Shown one piece after another: positions 10,199 through 44,398 of a stretch of DNA of 64,000 nucleotides (its first letter is position 1; each line of letters opens with the position of its first letter). Position numbers and translations under genes: made by a program. The stretch lies in the NCBI RefSeq assembly GCF_910592395.1, contig NC_088309.1, positions 6,328,501-6,392,500 on the forward strand, given 5' to 3'. This DNA comes from Lineus longissimus. Lineage: Eukaryota; Nemertea; Pilidiophora; Heteronemertea; Lineidae. The notes under the pieces are model-generated. The model ran no database searches. It saw nothing but the letters and a program-made list of their open reading frames with translations, and had not been told where the DNA came from.

Positions 10199-10518
10199 CT
10201 AGAGTGGCCAAAGTGTAGATCGGCTAATAGCAAGATAGTCGGGTCAATCTATGAAAAAATCGTAAAAAAATTTAACAGAATTTTTTGGTTGAAACTTGTT
10301 GACTGGATCCCTGGAACAATAATTTTGACAAAATCCAAGCAGGTGTACATCCCGGGTAGGCCTACATCATGCAGGGGTCTGCCCATGACGGAGATTTACA
10401 CCATGCAGGCATGAGAGTCTTCAACCTATAGCCTGAATTCAGGCTTTTTAGTCATTATCACGTAATGCATAATTCCATTCGGACCTGTAATTTCAGGCTT
10501 AAAAAGGTATTTTCAGGC

Positions 10519-10860
10519 GGGGACTTGTATGGAGAAGTCAAGAGATGGCACAAGGTAAATTGAACAAAAAGAAGGGGACTTGTATGGAGAAATCACGAGA
10601 TAACACAAGGTATAAATTGAACATAAAGAAGGGGACTTGTATAGGCCGACAGAAGTCAAGAGATGGTACAAGGTAAATTGAACAAAAAGAAGGGGACTTG
10701 TATGGAAAAATCACGAGATGGCACAAGGTAAATTAAACATGAAGAAGGGGTCTCAGTATGGAGAAGTCACGATATGGCACGTGGTCCAACAACAAAAAGA
10801 ACGGGGCTTGTATGGAGAAGTCTCGAGGTGGTACAAGGTCAACTGAGCAAAAGGATGAGA
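10519..10860. repeat. Tandem array of six 55-62-bp units
   Basis: Each unit follows the pattern GGGGACTTGTATGGAGAA, GTCACGAGATGGCACAAGG, TAAATTGAACAAAAAGAAG. Six units are visible, the first four closer to each other than the last two, which are more diverged. On the minus strand the units keep an open frame with repeated IQVPFFLFNL-like peptides, which I regard as a by-product. The array lies upstream of the AGTPBP1 promoter patch. Confidence 0.9.
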
Positions 10861-12812
10861 CTATTGATTTGCACCGGTCCAAAAGCCTGGAGGACAATAG
10901 CGCTGGAGCATGCCGATTCAGTTCGTCGACACTAATAAGATGGAGACACGATCTGGCGCAAAACGAGGGTGTTTTATAAAGTTTCATCAGTGGTTTTAAA
11001 TGTAGGAGTGTCAAAAACCTGTATCTTAGGATGGAACGTCTCGGGGAATCGTGTGATTGGGACCGGACTGGTCCTGTCTCAGCGGGTGTTCCAGGATCTT
11101 TTAAATTGACAGGGTGAGACATCGTTTTTGTCCTTTTCAGCGCAGTCCACATTCCGTCCGACCTGTTCTTGTCTTAAGGACTGCACCAAAGATATTTTGA
11201 AGACACGTAGGCCTAGACTTAGCATTTCGTCACGGGGAGAGATATCAAACAGAATTACTTTGGTTATTTTGTTGTTTGTAAAGGCTTCGGGTAGGCTCAG
11301 TAGCTGAAAAACCTATGTCTAGCCACCATTGCAAGCCCACTCTGCCTCCATTATTTTTTTTTAATTATAATTTTGGGGACATCTGGCATTGTGTACACTC
11401 CGGACGCAGTAGACCGCCCTCGTTTCTCACCATTTAAGGAGATCCAATTAGGATGACGCATGGTCTGCCCCAGCATTGTGAAGCCGAAGTTGCCCAAACC
11501 GTAGTCTCGTATTTCTATTGTATATAGGTAGTTTTGTGCTCTACGCAATGTAATTTTGTTGAGCAATAAACCTTATTCTAATTCTAATTCTGAGAGGGGG
11601 AGCACCCCGCTGCTGTAACTCAGTACATTTATCTTTTTTGCTTCACACCTTTTTTATACGCTCTATTTTAAAGTAGTTCCTCCAAAATCTCGACAGATGA
11701 TTGGGTCATGAGTAGTAATCCGTCATACAGATAAAAAGAACAACACGTTTCTTCAAAATATCTTACGAACGTTTATTCCCAGGACTCAAAGTTTGCAGGA
11801 ATACGCACTAATTGACAAATTGTTATTTACACCGACACGGTACAAATCGCTCGTAGTGAAAGTTAACAGGCAAACAGAGAGTAACTCTAAGCGGTGAGAT
11901 CCAGAGTCTTTATCTAGTGACAATTTGGTCCAAAATGTTTTCAGTAAAGTGTTTACCTCAGACCGGACAAAGGCTCATTGATGTAGCTGCATCCGTTTAC
12001 TCATAGTTGATGGCAGCACTCAACTTTCCTTTTCCGGGAAAAATCTGAGGTTGAGGATCCATTTGCTCAAAACACATGTGAATGTCCCTTGGTAGAGTCC
12101 GGTTCTCACCACCTCAGTTGGTTGCACGCCACTTACCAGAGGTATAGGCCTGTTTTGAATAACTTTCCGTAATGGTTGCTGGGACAGGGGCTGGCGAAAC
12201 ACTAAGGCCTACCATTGGAATGGGATGCTTTAAACCGGGTAATGGCAGATTATATTTTAAGGTGCCTGACACGCTCCGGCGTGGCAACGTAGCAAAATCT
12301 CTTAATGTAGATAACTTGGGTCCTTTACACAATTGTAGCGGTACTGTCTGTGCGTCCATCTCTCAGATATACAATTTTAAAGAGAGGCCATTTTTTTCTG
12401 AATAACCCGAGTACATGACATCAAAAGCAAAGAGTTAGCTGTGAGAGACAGACCAAGAGCTGCAGATTAGCACAAGCATTGATCATTTTATCAAGAATAA
12501 TACACAACCCGTTTTGCCCGAACTATTTCTTATCGTCGACCAGAAAGTACAGAAATTCAAGGAAACCAAAGGAAGAAATAGATTTTGTGTGTATTAAAGG
12601 AATTATTTCTTTTATCGAGTGGCATTATAGCGAGTCAGCAGAACTTTTCAAGGTTCCACAAGTGACCGCGCCTTTACTCAATTGCTGGCAGGGCCCAGGC
12701 AGGCTCACTCTGGAGAATAAGCACCACACAATGTGAGTGTTCCCTAATGTCGCCGAGGTTGGATCGCTTGCGTCAGAGCCGAGCGTGCTTGACACTGTAT
12801 CAAACAAACGTT
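10861..12812. other. Intergenic, no gene recognised
   Basis: Between the tandem array and the 12.8-kb palindrome I see only short open frames, an A/T tract at 11350 and the possible retroelement tail described separately. No splice-bounded conserved coding segment was found. Confidence 0.5.
11340..11593 (+). mobile_element. Possible 3' end of a LINE-type retroelement
   Basis: The stretch ends GAGCAATAAACCTTATTC followed by short TTCTAA repeats (11574-11593). Such a tail of AATAAA plus a short tandem repeat is typical of non-LTR retroelement 3' ends. The preceding 200 bases have higher GC than their surroundings. No reverse transcriptase frame remains, so the call is tentative. Confidence 0.35.
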
Positions 12813-12817
12813 AGTAA

Positions 12818-12857
12818 ACTGTTTACTGTTTACTGTATACAATAAACAGTAAACAGT
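12818..12857. repeat. Perfect 15-bp inverted repeat built of GTTTACT/AGTAAAC units
   Basis: The left arm ACTGTTTACTGTTTA (12818-12832) and the right arm TAAACAGTAAACAGT (12843-12857) are perfect complements around a 10-base spacer. Each arm contains tandem TAAACA words, which match the core forkhead-factor site. It could be a cruciform, a clustered binding site, or the fused ends of a small element. Confidence 0.85.
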
Positions 12858-13795
12858 CAACAGTAACTGATAACACAATACAAATTAAGTGCCATCAACA
12901 TGTCATGATACAACATTTTAACTCAAACAAAACAAGAAAATGAATATTTGCATATGCATTATCAGTAACGTTGGCGTTATATGGAGATACGCTAGCGTTG
13001 TTGAAAAGCTTCTTTTTACCATACCATTGCTTTAAAACATCAGTTCCGTGGTACAAATGCACGAACCGCCTCCATTATAAGAAGCCACGTTTGGGATTCA
13101 GCGGTTATGGTTGGTGCAAAAATGGAAGCAATCAAAAAGCATTCAAAATCATATTTCATTGTTTAATTTGAGGTGTTTTAGAGAATAAATTGATAACTCA
13201 CTGTCGGTATTGATTCGCTCATCAAAATCGCTCTGGTGGATCATTTTAGCCACACCCTCGCGGTTTGGCGACGAGACAAAATACGCATACCGATAGTGAG
13301 GTATCAATTCCTCTAATGATAATCTTCTTACCAGGACAGTTACCTTTTTGTGGGCATTTGCATTCTACACTCCGATTGTGCCAGTTTACGAATGCAAGGG
13401 GAGGCAAAGTAAACAAGACACCAGTATCCGTTTCCCATTGGGAAAGATACATTAGCAAAAGCAAACAAACACACAACTTCCTCTCTTGACGAAATGTCTG
13501 TTTCTATGACAATTGCTTACGTCACAGCTACCATGCTAATAAAACACAACGGGCACAATGACTTTCAAGCAAAACCATTGCGTTGTAACACTCAAGCTTT
13601 TTTTTAAACAGGGTGGTCCATAACACTCAGCAGACAAGTGAAGGTATTCAGTTTGGTTGGCCTAGCTCCAAAGAACCTATAGTTTAAGGTGGTTATACCA
13701 ATTTCATGTGGAGCTTCCCATTGGTTCTGATGCGGAATGGGCCATCAGAAGGCAATTTGTAGAGAGCCAATTAGGAGGTTCTATTTTGGGTTTAG

Positions 13796-13968
13796 TTCCG
13801 GTGTGACAGCGGATATAGTCCCCCTGGAGTCATAGTCCGGTAGCATTGTATTTGACCAATTAAGCAGCATGATCTATTGTACCGCTAACACTAACCAAAA
13901 CATTTAGCAATACGGGCTATTGTCACACGGACTATCAGCCCTAGGACTACTATCCCCGCCACACCGGT
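13796..13968. mobile_element. Palindromic MITE with CCGGTGTG ends and internal ATAGTCC words
   Basis: The left end TTCCGGTGTGACAGCGG and the right end, read on the minus strand, TACCGGTGTGGCGGGG are matching terminal inverted repeats. ATAGTCC or its complement recurs at least five times inside (ATATAGTCCCC, TCATAGTCCGG, GGACTATCAG, GGACTACTATCC). The element is about 173 bp, has no coding capacity, and is intergenic. Confidence 0.7.
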
Positions 13969-16900
13969 AAAAAACTGCTTTTGGAAATTTGGCGAATGAG
14001 AGGCAGGAACATACTTTGACGTCAGGCTATTTGATCGATCGCTTTAACAACCTAACGGTTCTAATCCGGGTTAAAAAATCCTTCTCCTTTTCATAAAAAT
14101 ACCCCCCAACGAATCAATTCAACCAAATTATTCTCTAAATATAGTGTATTTTCTATCGAATATTGGCAATCATCACCATTATTTAATAATAAATGGCCAG
14201 AAATGTAACAAAAAAATAATAACACATGATTTTGCTATCGGAAAATGGAAATTCGCTGATCAAATGAGCCTTGTGACACTGTTTATTTTAAGATTCCAAC
14301 AAAACACATTGAATTTGCAGAATTATTTATGGTGAGAAGAGTACCTCACGGGTAAGTTCGTACACAGACTGTTTCATTTTCTTCAGATGCAGCAGAATGT
14401 CGGTTTATTAAAAAGAATAAGACTAGCGCTATAGATCCGTTATTAGAGAATTCAACAACAACTGTAATAGTTCCCAGAAAGTGTTTTCAGGATTCTACTG
14501 TACCAAGCAGTGTTTGCTACAAATTTAGATGTGTGACTTATTTCTTTTTTTCTCACGAGACACCAATTTGATAAGAAAGTTAATGGAACATATGTACAGT
14601 ACCATGCTATTACCAACTTGCTGTTACTGATTTGGTATTGGAACAATTGAGAGTTACTCTTAGAATATGCTGAAATGACGTTGTAAAAATATGAGCTGGC
14701 ATTTAAAGTTTTGTAATATTGAAATAAGTTTTTCACGCCGGGCGGATAGCATGAATTTCGAAACTGAAACTTGGTCTGTCTACACAATGGTAATATTGAA
14801 ATACTCAGTATACATTAAATAAGACAATTGGAAATTTTCAAATTAAAGTGACAAATTTTAACGAATGGCGTTGACCTTTCGTCGACCTACCTCGCAATCG
14901 AGTTAAACAAATCTGGAACATAGCAGCGAAGGTTTAAGGTAAAGTTGCATAGATCCATCAGAGATGGGACAAATTGGAATCAAGAAAGTGTTTAGGCTAC
15001 AAACTGTACGGAAATAAAGGCTAAAGTGAATTTATAGCCATCGATTTCTTGATTTACTGACCAAAATAGCTAGACACATGTGATGCACGTCTTCAGTCCG
15101 GTTTCAATCAATTTGTAATTCTATAGCTGGTCAATGCACTGCCTCCAACGTCATTACGATTGGAAATGTTATTAGGGCTGTCCTCTCGGCTGGGGACACA
15201 CGAGCACTTTCAATTAGCATCCAAAATTAGTTATCTCTCTGAAATGTCCACCCCAAAGTTTGTTGGGTTGATCAATAATTTTCTTTTGAAGCCACAAAAG
15301 CCTGTCGTGAGTGCATGATTTTATACGGTGATGCGGCTGGCGTCGGACTGAAGGTGACCTTGAAATGGCAACGGAAATGCACAAGTCTCATTCGCCATAA
15401 TTTGTCGGAACCAAACATGACCTTACCCTTCCAGCCGAGCCAAGTTGATAAGAGGCTAAGGTCCTCAGTAACTCAACTATACATTGTATAACGTCCAATT
15501 TCAGAACAATAAGGTGTGTATAACGTGTGTTCTGGATCCAGGGCACATTTTCTATCGATCGTCTCTACTATTAAGCCAGTTGTGTCTGATCCGGATCCAG
15601 AACACAAGTATACGCCTTTTGCTCCGTATATTCTGGGAAGTTATATACAGCGTAGTCACATAATCATTACGATTGGCCGCAATGAATATCCTCAAGAGTT
15701 AGATTTTGACACTGAGTTTGATAGATGGTCAAGGTTAATTGGGTGGCCAACAGTTATTGGACTGCTATTGATTCTCCAAGTGGTTAGTCGAAATGCAAAT
15801 GTCAACAATCTAGAGAGCAATCGCAAACTGCATTTATACAATGGTAAATGTATCTGACTTTCTCGTTTAATGATGATATTGCTTAATTTCTTCCTGGGCT
15901 GTTCGCAAAGAAACAGTTTTCAGTTGTTTAGATTTCTTGACAAAATTACATTGGGACACAAACCCTTACAAATCGATTTCGTCAAATCGTCCCTAATTAA
16001 ATGCCTTTTTTTAGCACTGTTAGCCTTGAGAGTATAGTACCGGTACACCATTGATAATGAGGTGAGGTAAGCCAAAGGCGCTGATTATGACAAATGTATG
16101 CACTTACACACAGAAGCAAACAGAGTTATAGGGTTTCAATAGAGTACACTTAGTGTAAGACGCAACACATAATAGGCCTAAATACGTTACATCCTTCGTG
16201 CTTCAGTGATTATCTGAGTATGAAATGCTTCTCGAAAACAAACTCAAAGATGACGGCATCATTACACTCTAACCTGGAACACAATGGCATAAAGGAACAG
16301 GTTAAAACATTGCAAATGTCCATGAAGGTTTGGGTAGACGAAGGAGACAGAGTTCACAGACGTATCGAAAGCATGGTAAGGGACTAATCCGCCCCTAAAT
16401 TCAAGAAACTTTCACTTCCAAAGATTGCCCTCAGAGCATTACATTACAAGGGGCGATATTTATGAAGTGTTGAACGTTTTCTCCGATTCGGTTCCTTCGT
16501 GACCTCCTACAACCACATGTACCCTTCATGGACGTTTGGCAATGTTACTGATCCATGATGATTCAGTGGCCTGTGAGGAATCATGACTTTCAACAATAAC
16601 CCAAACTTGGTTGAATTTTAGTCTTTACAATTCAAAATAGTGGTTGTATATACATGCTGGATACAAATACAAATTCTAGGCAGAGGTTTCAGCTATATTT
16701 TCTCAAGCTAAATACGTTATCATTGGGAATCACAAAAGTCGTATTTACAGTTTATAAGAAAAGGAAAGATATTTTAAAATCCGTTCTAAGAGGATACAGA
16801 TCAGACCTCTAACTTGTATGCAAATCGTAGGCCTGATCATAGTGACCTCTGAGAAAGGATGGCAATTATCTTAGTGTCAAAATTTGATATGAAAATTCGC

Positions 16901-17900
16901 AGGTGCGAAAAAAATTTAGAAAAAGTTTCATGAGCAAATTTGAATGTATCAAGAGGTTGAAACAGCTATGTCGAAAAGGACATTGAGTGAGGTCAAATGG
17001 GGACATTTGGTTAACTCAGAGTGGATCTTTATCATACTTAGGCCTACACTAACCCCAGAGAGATTTGACTTTTAATCGAAGTTTACACTGGATGATGATA
17101 AGTTTGGTGTTAACTCCGAGCTTACTCAGGGATTACCTGAGCCACAGGCATTATTGAGGCTAATTTATATTACAAATTTCATTACGTTTACACTTACCCC
17201 GAGAGGTTAACTCTGGGTTAATATTACATTGTGTCAGCAGTGTAAGCTGATTGTAGACATGTGTGTATATGAGGTCAAGTGCCAGAGTTAGTTTCATATC
17301 TCCAAGGCTTTTGTGGACTAAAATATAACATTTTTGGATATTTCTAGCTCTTTTAACACTTAAGTTAACTCAGACATTTGACTCCACCCATTGGCTGAAG
17401 AGAAACCACTCTGTATTGGCACGACATAATATTGTGCACCCTAATTCAAACACCCTTTCTTCGCTTTCGTATATTGACAATCTTACCTCTTGTCCAATTT
17501 TAATTTTAATTTCATAAGTCCCTGTTCACCGAGTAAGCTAAAATGTCCATGAGTTGTCTTTGACAATTGATATCTTCCACTATTTCATTACTAACAATGG
17601 ATGAAGACCCAGGCAAACTACATGTAGCTGTTCCCTTAGCAGCCAGTTTTAACAGTGATTTCTACATACTCGTAATTTTAGAAGGTGCACTAAAACGCGC
17701 CTGTACAACGGTCAGCTAGGTTCCTCTCATCAAGCTGGAGCTATTCAAATCATCAGTGAGATTAACATAAATTTTACAATTTACAGTTTAACAAGTATTA
17801 TATACAGATCATTCCAACTTTATTATACATTTGAAATATCAACAAGGGTTACTCTCGCATGCGACTGATAATAATTACACAAGCATTCTTTATTTACAAA
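13969..17900. other. Intergenic, no gene recognised
   Basis: Almost 4 kb without a convincing coding segment. The longest open frames (14452-14787 minus, 15516-15857 plus) lack splice context and family resemblance. GGTTAACTC/GAGTTAACC-type words recur between 17000 and 17230 and may mark a decayed palindromic element. TTTATT at 17819-17824 would be a minus-strand AATAAA. Confidence 0.5.
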
Positions 17901-17937
17901 TTGAAGCATCCCGCATTAATGTCCACACCATTGTCCC

Positions 17938-17989
17938 TGCGCCATGTCATTAATTGCAGACCTACTTCGGTAGTAGGTCACATGGCGCC
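17938..17989. repeat. Two-stem hairpin
   Basis: An inner perfect stem GACCTACT/AGTAGGTC (17959-17966 and 17972-17979) closes a 5-base loop. An outer stem GCGCCATGT/ACATGGCGC (17939-17947 and 17980-17988) encloses it. It stands directly before the CRE-CCAAT-TATA cluster. Confidence 0.8.
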
Positions 17990-18029
17990 AATCATTCAAT
18001 CAGCAGAGACGTAGCATTCTGCGCGCGAC

Positions 18030-18160
18030 AGCTGACGTCATGGACGGAAACGTGGTCGCCTCGAGTCCTATCTCGAACCAATCACGTTTCGTGGTTCATC
18101 TAGCACACATCACTTGATTATCTTCTCGACCACTGCCTCTAAGCTTATATACAGTGTCTA
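18030..18160 (+). promoter_or_regulatory. CRE-CCAAT-TATA promoter-like cluster (possible solo LTR)
   Basis: In plus-strand order there is a CRE (TGACGTCA within GCTGACGTCATGG), a CCAAT box (GAACCAATCACG) and a TATA-like CTTATATACAG near 18148. The spacing resembles a polymerase II promoter pointing right. No gene follows on the plus strand; the open frames at 18154-18541 have no recognised relatives. The hairpin just upstream and the tail CTAAGTCTAACA at about 18338-18349 would also fit a solo LTR of a Gypsy-type element, but I found no matching target-site duplication. Confidence 0.4.
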
Positions 18161-18485
18161 CGATTGGCTTAATGCCTTACAGCATAAATCACAGACTTGC
18201 TGACTGGCTTCACCAGTCAGTTGGTGCGCAGCGAAACCGTTACCGCACTGTACACTATTCTACTTTCAAGACTATACATAGGCACTGGAACTTCGTGTAT
18301 TATATCTTGTACACTACTGCTCGTTCTGTATCAGCAGCTAAGTCTAACAATTTTGTTCATTGAAGGCATTTTTACAATATGCACCTTGTGCAATGGAAAT
18401 GATCTGAAATGCCTTTTGTATACTACGGGCCTCATCTATTGTTCTATGGGCATTGTTCTTGAGTTCGCTCTTAACCAATCAAGTG

Positions 18486-18517
18486 AGACTCAAATCCTTT
18501 ATAAAGGATTGGAGTCT
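18486..18517. repeat. Perfect 18-bp palindrome within a longer stem, containing TATAAA
   Basis: AATCCTTTATAAAGGATT (18493-18510) equals its own reverse complement. It is flanked by AGACTC and GAGTCT, extending the stem. A CCAAT motif lies about 20 bases upstream (TAACCAATCAAG). Confidence 0.85.
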
Positions 18518-19267
18518 ATCAGAGTGATCAAGTTAAAATAGCTATTATGGTCTATCCTTCTAATTCTACCTGGAGATGTTTGTGGCAATGAATATTTTTC
18601 TGGCTAAGGTACAAATGAAATTAGACATTATTTCACGAGTAGATCGTTGGACTCTCGTAAGCCCTTTCGTTCTTTTCGGCTTTTCTGACAAGTTTCGATT
18701 CATTACCACACGCAGTATCAGCAAATATGTCCATCCTTTTCGCTTTTTCTTTGCACCGGGTGGGTATGGTACATGTTTCCAAACTACTAGCATCGTCTAA
18801 AACTATACACTACATCCTTACTATTTTCATGAAGGACTTATAGCTATGTATTATAACAGAGATTGGGGCCTCCTTTCAGCGGCAAATTTGCTTCATTCCA
18901 TTTGAAAGTGCCTTTCGTCACTATCAATCAGGTTTTTCGGAACTGAGCCCAATGACTCCTTTCAAATCCTGATCGTGGCTATCGAATGGACTATATCAAC
19001 ACCTGAGAATGCTGCCATCCTCTGGCCCCCTCTTCGCCGACAACATTCTCGAGTCAGCACTGCTCTGTGTCTTGAACAGGAAGCTCTGTCGTTCACCACC
19101 TCCTTCAGACGGGAGGGGCGGTGCCCAACGCATTGGAAACCGCACCATGCCTCTAACCATATCACCACAAACAAATACAGCATGAAGCAACATTTGAACT
19201 TGTGGCAACCATACATCATGTCAGAACACCCTTGGTCACATACCAAGTCCAAGACACGCACACCAAT

Positions 19268-19273
19268 TTTAAT
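19268..19273 (-). terminator. Candidate SK poly(A) signal ATTAAA
   Basis: ATTAAA on the minus strand lies about 30 bases after the stop codon. It would give a very short 3' UTR. AATAAA at 17819-17824 is an alternative that would give a UTR of about 1.5 kb crossing the promoter-like cluster. Neither can be preferred from sequence alone. Confidence 0.3.
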
Positions 19274-19302
19274 AATTTTACACAGCCCTTCAAAAGCACA
19301 TT

Positions 19303-42204
<22,902 letters not shown>

Positions 42205-43700
42205 CTGAAAAGACAAGGCAAGAAACGGGTCTTAGAAACCAATATAGAAATATTCATGAAATAAAAGAATGATTGGAAACATACTAGTATATGATAGTGA
42301 AAGTCATCTGTGTAGAGTATAAAGACTTTGCATGTAAGGCGATGCCATGCCCTTTTCTGCTATGTGAAAAAAGTGATAGTTTATCAGTAATTCCCCTAAG
42401 AATTTCGAAAGACTTCTTGTACCTCGGATCTCTTTCAAGGCACGAGTGTTTTGTCAGCTATATACAGTACAAGACATACAGTTTAGAATGTCACATTATA
42501 ATTCACATTTATAGCATCACATTTATAGCATCTCATACGTACATTACTTCGGCGAAGTTTTAACTGTTGGTAAACACAAGGACGAGTTCTTGTGACAAGT
42601 TAGCACGCTCGATTTACTTTGTAGATTTAGCTATGAATAAATGTTGTCTGTGAACAATATTTCCTTCCAATCTACCAATTTAACAATTCTCCTTCCTGAT
42701 AATAATATGATGACATTCAATGAGAAAATCCATTATTTCGAGACGAAAGCAATTAAAAAACAGGAATGGGAATCACTTTGCGGAAGTTTCAGTTGCTATA
42801 GGCAGCCCATCCATAGTTACCAAGGTTTTCCCGAAGGCATTCGGGTAATAAAATTCATCCGCTGTGCCAATGTTTTCTTTGATGTGAATCTGGCGGCGAC
42901 GGAATATTTGCGAGGTGTTTTTAACCAAAGATTAATTGCCAAGAGTATCAACGCAGATGGCACGTGGTCTTCTTTGATCGCCTTATCAACAGGACCAATT
43001 GCGCTCGGAGGTATAGACTGGTAAAAATCATGCCGTATGTTGTTCTAGTGGGAAAAATGTGGCTAGTCGTAGAGTTGTTGCTGTTGCAGTGACAAGAGAG
43101 TATGTTATCGTACGGCAGTGAGTGGGCAGGTCTCACCTCTGCTCTGATTTTAGACACTTTGTCAAGGAACGTGTAACGGTTGCCATTGAAGCCCCACTCT
43201 ATATCGACATATAAGAGATCAAATTATCGGAAGAATTGCAACCGAACCTGCTGAAAACAGACTGTGAAGACGCATCTTTCAGAGTCAGTTCAAAATTCGG
43301 AAACATTTTCAAAGTCAAAAATCTTTCGGGACTGATGATGTTGCTTCATTTTGAGCAGAAAAAGAACAAGTGAAAAAAATATTTGGTGAAAGAACGTTTA
43401 ATAGTTCAACACTGGCAATGTGTACATTTCAGACATCACTAAATCACGCAGTTATATCACGCTATCGAATTGTTTTTCACACGAAATGAAAACAGATGAT
43501 TCACCTAATGTTCATCGACGGTTATATGCCTTGGGCGATTGAATGCTGATCATGAGGTATGCACAGATATGCTTAACTTTCACAGCACGAAAGTTGATGC
43601 AACCAAAACAAACTGCCCCAGAGGTCGGAAATCGAATGAGTCGAAGCAACAAATAATAATTGTATGTATTTTATGAAACGTACTCAATGGCAGTCATGCT

Positions 43701-43732
43701 TTAACTCAAAAACCTTTATTTCTTAGAGTGTA
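43701..43732. mobile_element. CTCTTAG-family solo end, copy 6
   Basis: TTAACTCAAAAACCTTTATT followed by TCTTAGAGTGTA matches the right terminal repeat of the family. No left arm was found upstream. Confidence 0.6.
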
Positions 43733-43867
43733 CATTACACATGTATGAGGCGCTATGACGCTAACCGAACCACTGAATACCACAAATTTGATTGAGTAGG
43801 CTGTCTATCTCCTGATCGATCAACCGTCAGTGTGTGTGAGCGCTAATGACCTTAGACAACGCCGCTG

Positions 43868-43907
43868 ACTAAGCCCCTCGGGAGGGACATCCTACCCAGG
43901 GGCTAGG
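43868..43907. repeat. Hairpin AGCCCCT/AGGGGCT
   Basis: AGCCCCTCGGGAGGGACATC and CTACCCAGGGGCT fold into a stem of seven base pairs with an inner GGG/CCC pairing. It has no tRNA-like layout. Confidence 0.5.
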
Positions 43908-44310
43908 AGATTCATAGAGAGAACCATGTTCCGGCTGCTTAAGGAAGCTTACGAGACTTTGAGTGCATCTACCCGGGAATTTCGCCACCAAGAACACGTT
44001 CGCTGCGCCGGGAGGCTCCACGCTATTAATCCAAAAGAGATAAGTCAAGTGAAAGACCCCACTATACATACTGTATAGAGAAACCTGAGTGGCATGCAAT
44101 GTACCGTACATCTGGCCGAAGACGTAGTCGCTATTTAGGCAAGAAACCTAACTGGTGCCTACCCGAAGTGGCACGTAAAAACGCTCATCTCGCCTTGGAG
44201 GAGGAATACTTCTTAAAGAACAACACATCCAAGTGCTGAGCAAAGGCTGAAGAAGTAGGACGGATTTTTCTTCTTTTGCTTTACATTTATTACAACGACG
44301 CTCGGTTGTG

Positions 44311-44398
44311 GTGCAACTGGTGCAATCTTGGGGTGCAGCAGGTTCAATCTTGGGGTGCAGAGGGTTGAATCTAGAGGTGCAGCAGGTTCAATCTAGAG
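44311..44398 (+). repeat. Four tandem 22-bp units
   Basis: The units read GTGCAGCAGGTTCAATCTTG plus GG, with variants CAATCTTGGG and GAATCTAGAG. The last two units share TCTAGAG and the first two TCTTGGG. Confidence 0.9.

Noticed and set aside
10519-10860. Regular array considered as CRISPR
   Set aside because: Whole 55-62-bp units repeat without unique spacers, and the sequence is animal.
15516-15857. 113-codon plus-strand frame
   Set aside because: No recognisable domain, no promoter or splice evidence.
16980-17240. Recurring GGTTAACTC/GAGGTTAACTC words considered as MITE ends
   Set aside because: The match is only about 12 bases and the interior shows no further inverted similarity; left unannotated as an element.
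18197-18541. 114-codon hydrophobic plus-strand frame after the TATA-like site
   Set aside because: It overlaps a second open frame and a palindrome, with no conserved domain; hydrophobicity follows from AT-rich composition.
43868-44240. GC-richer patch with hairpin considered as tRNA or snRNA
   Set aside because: No cloverleaf, no A and B box spacing, no Sm site.
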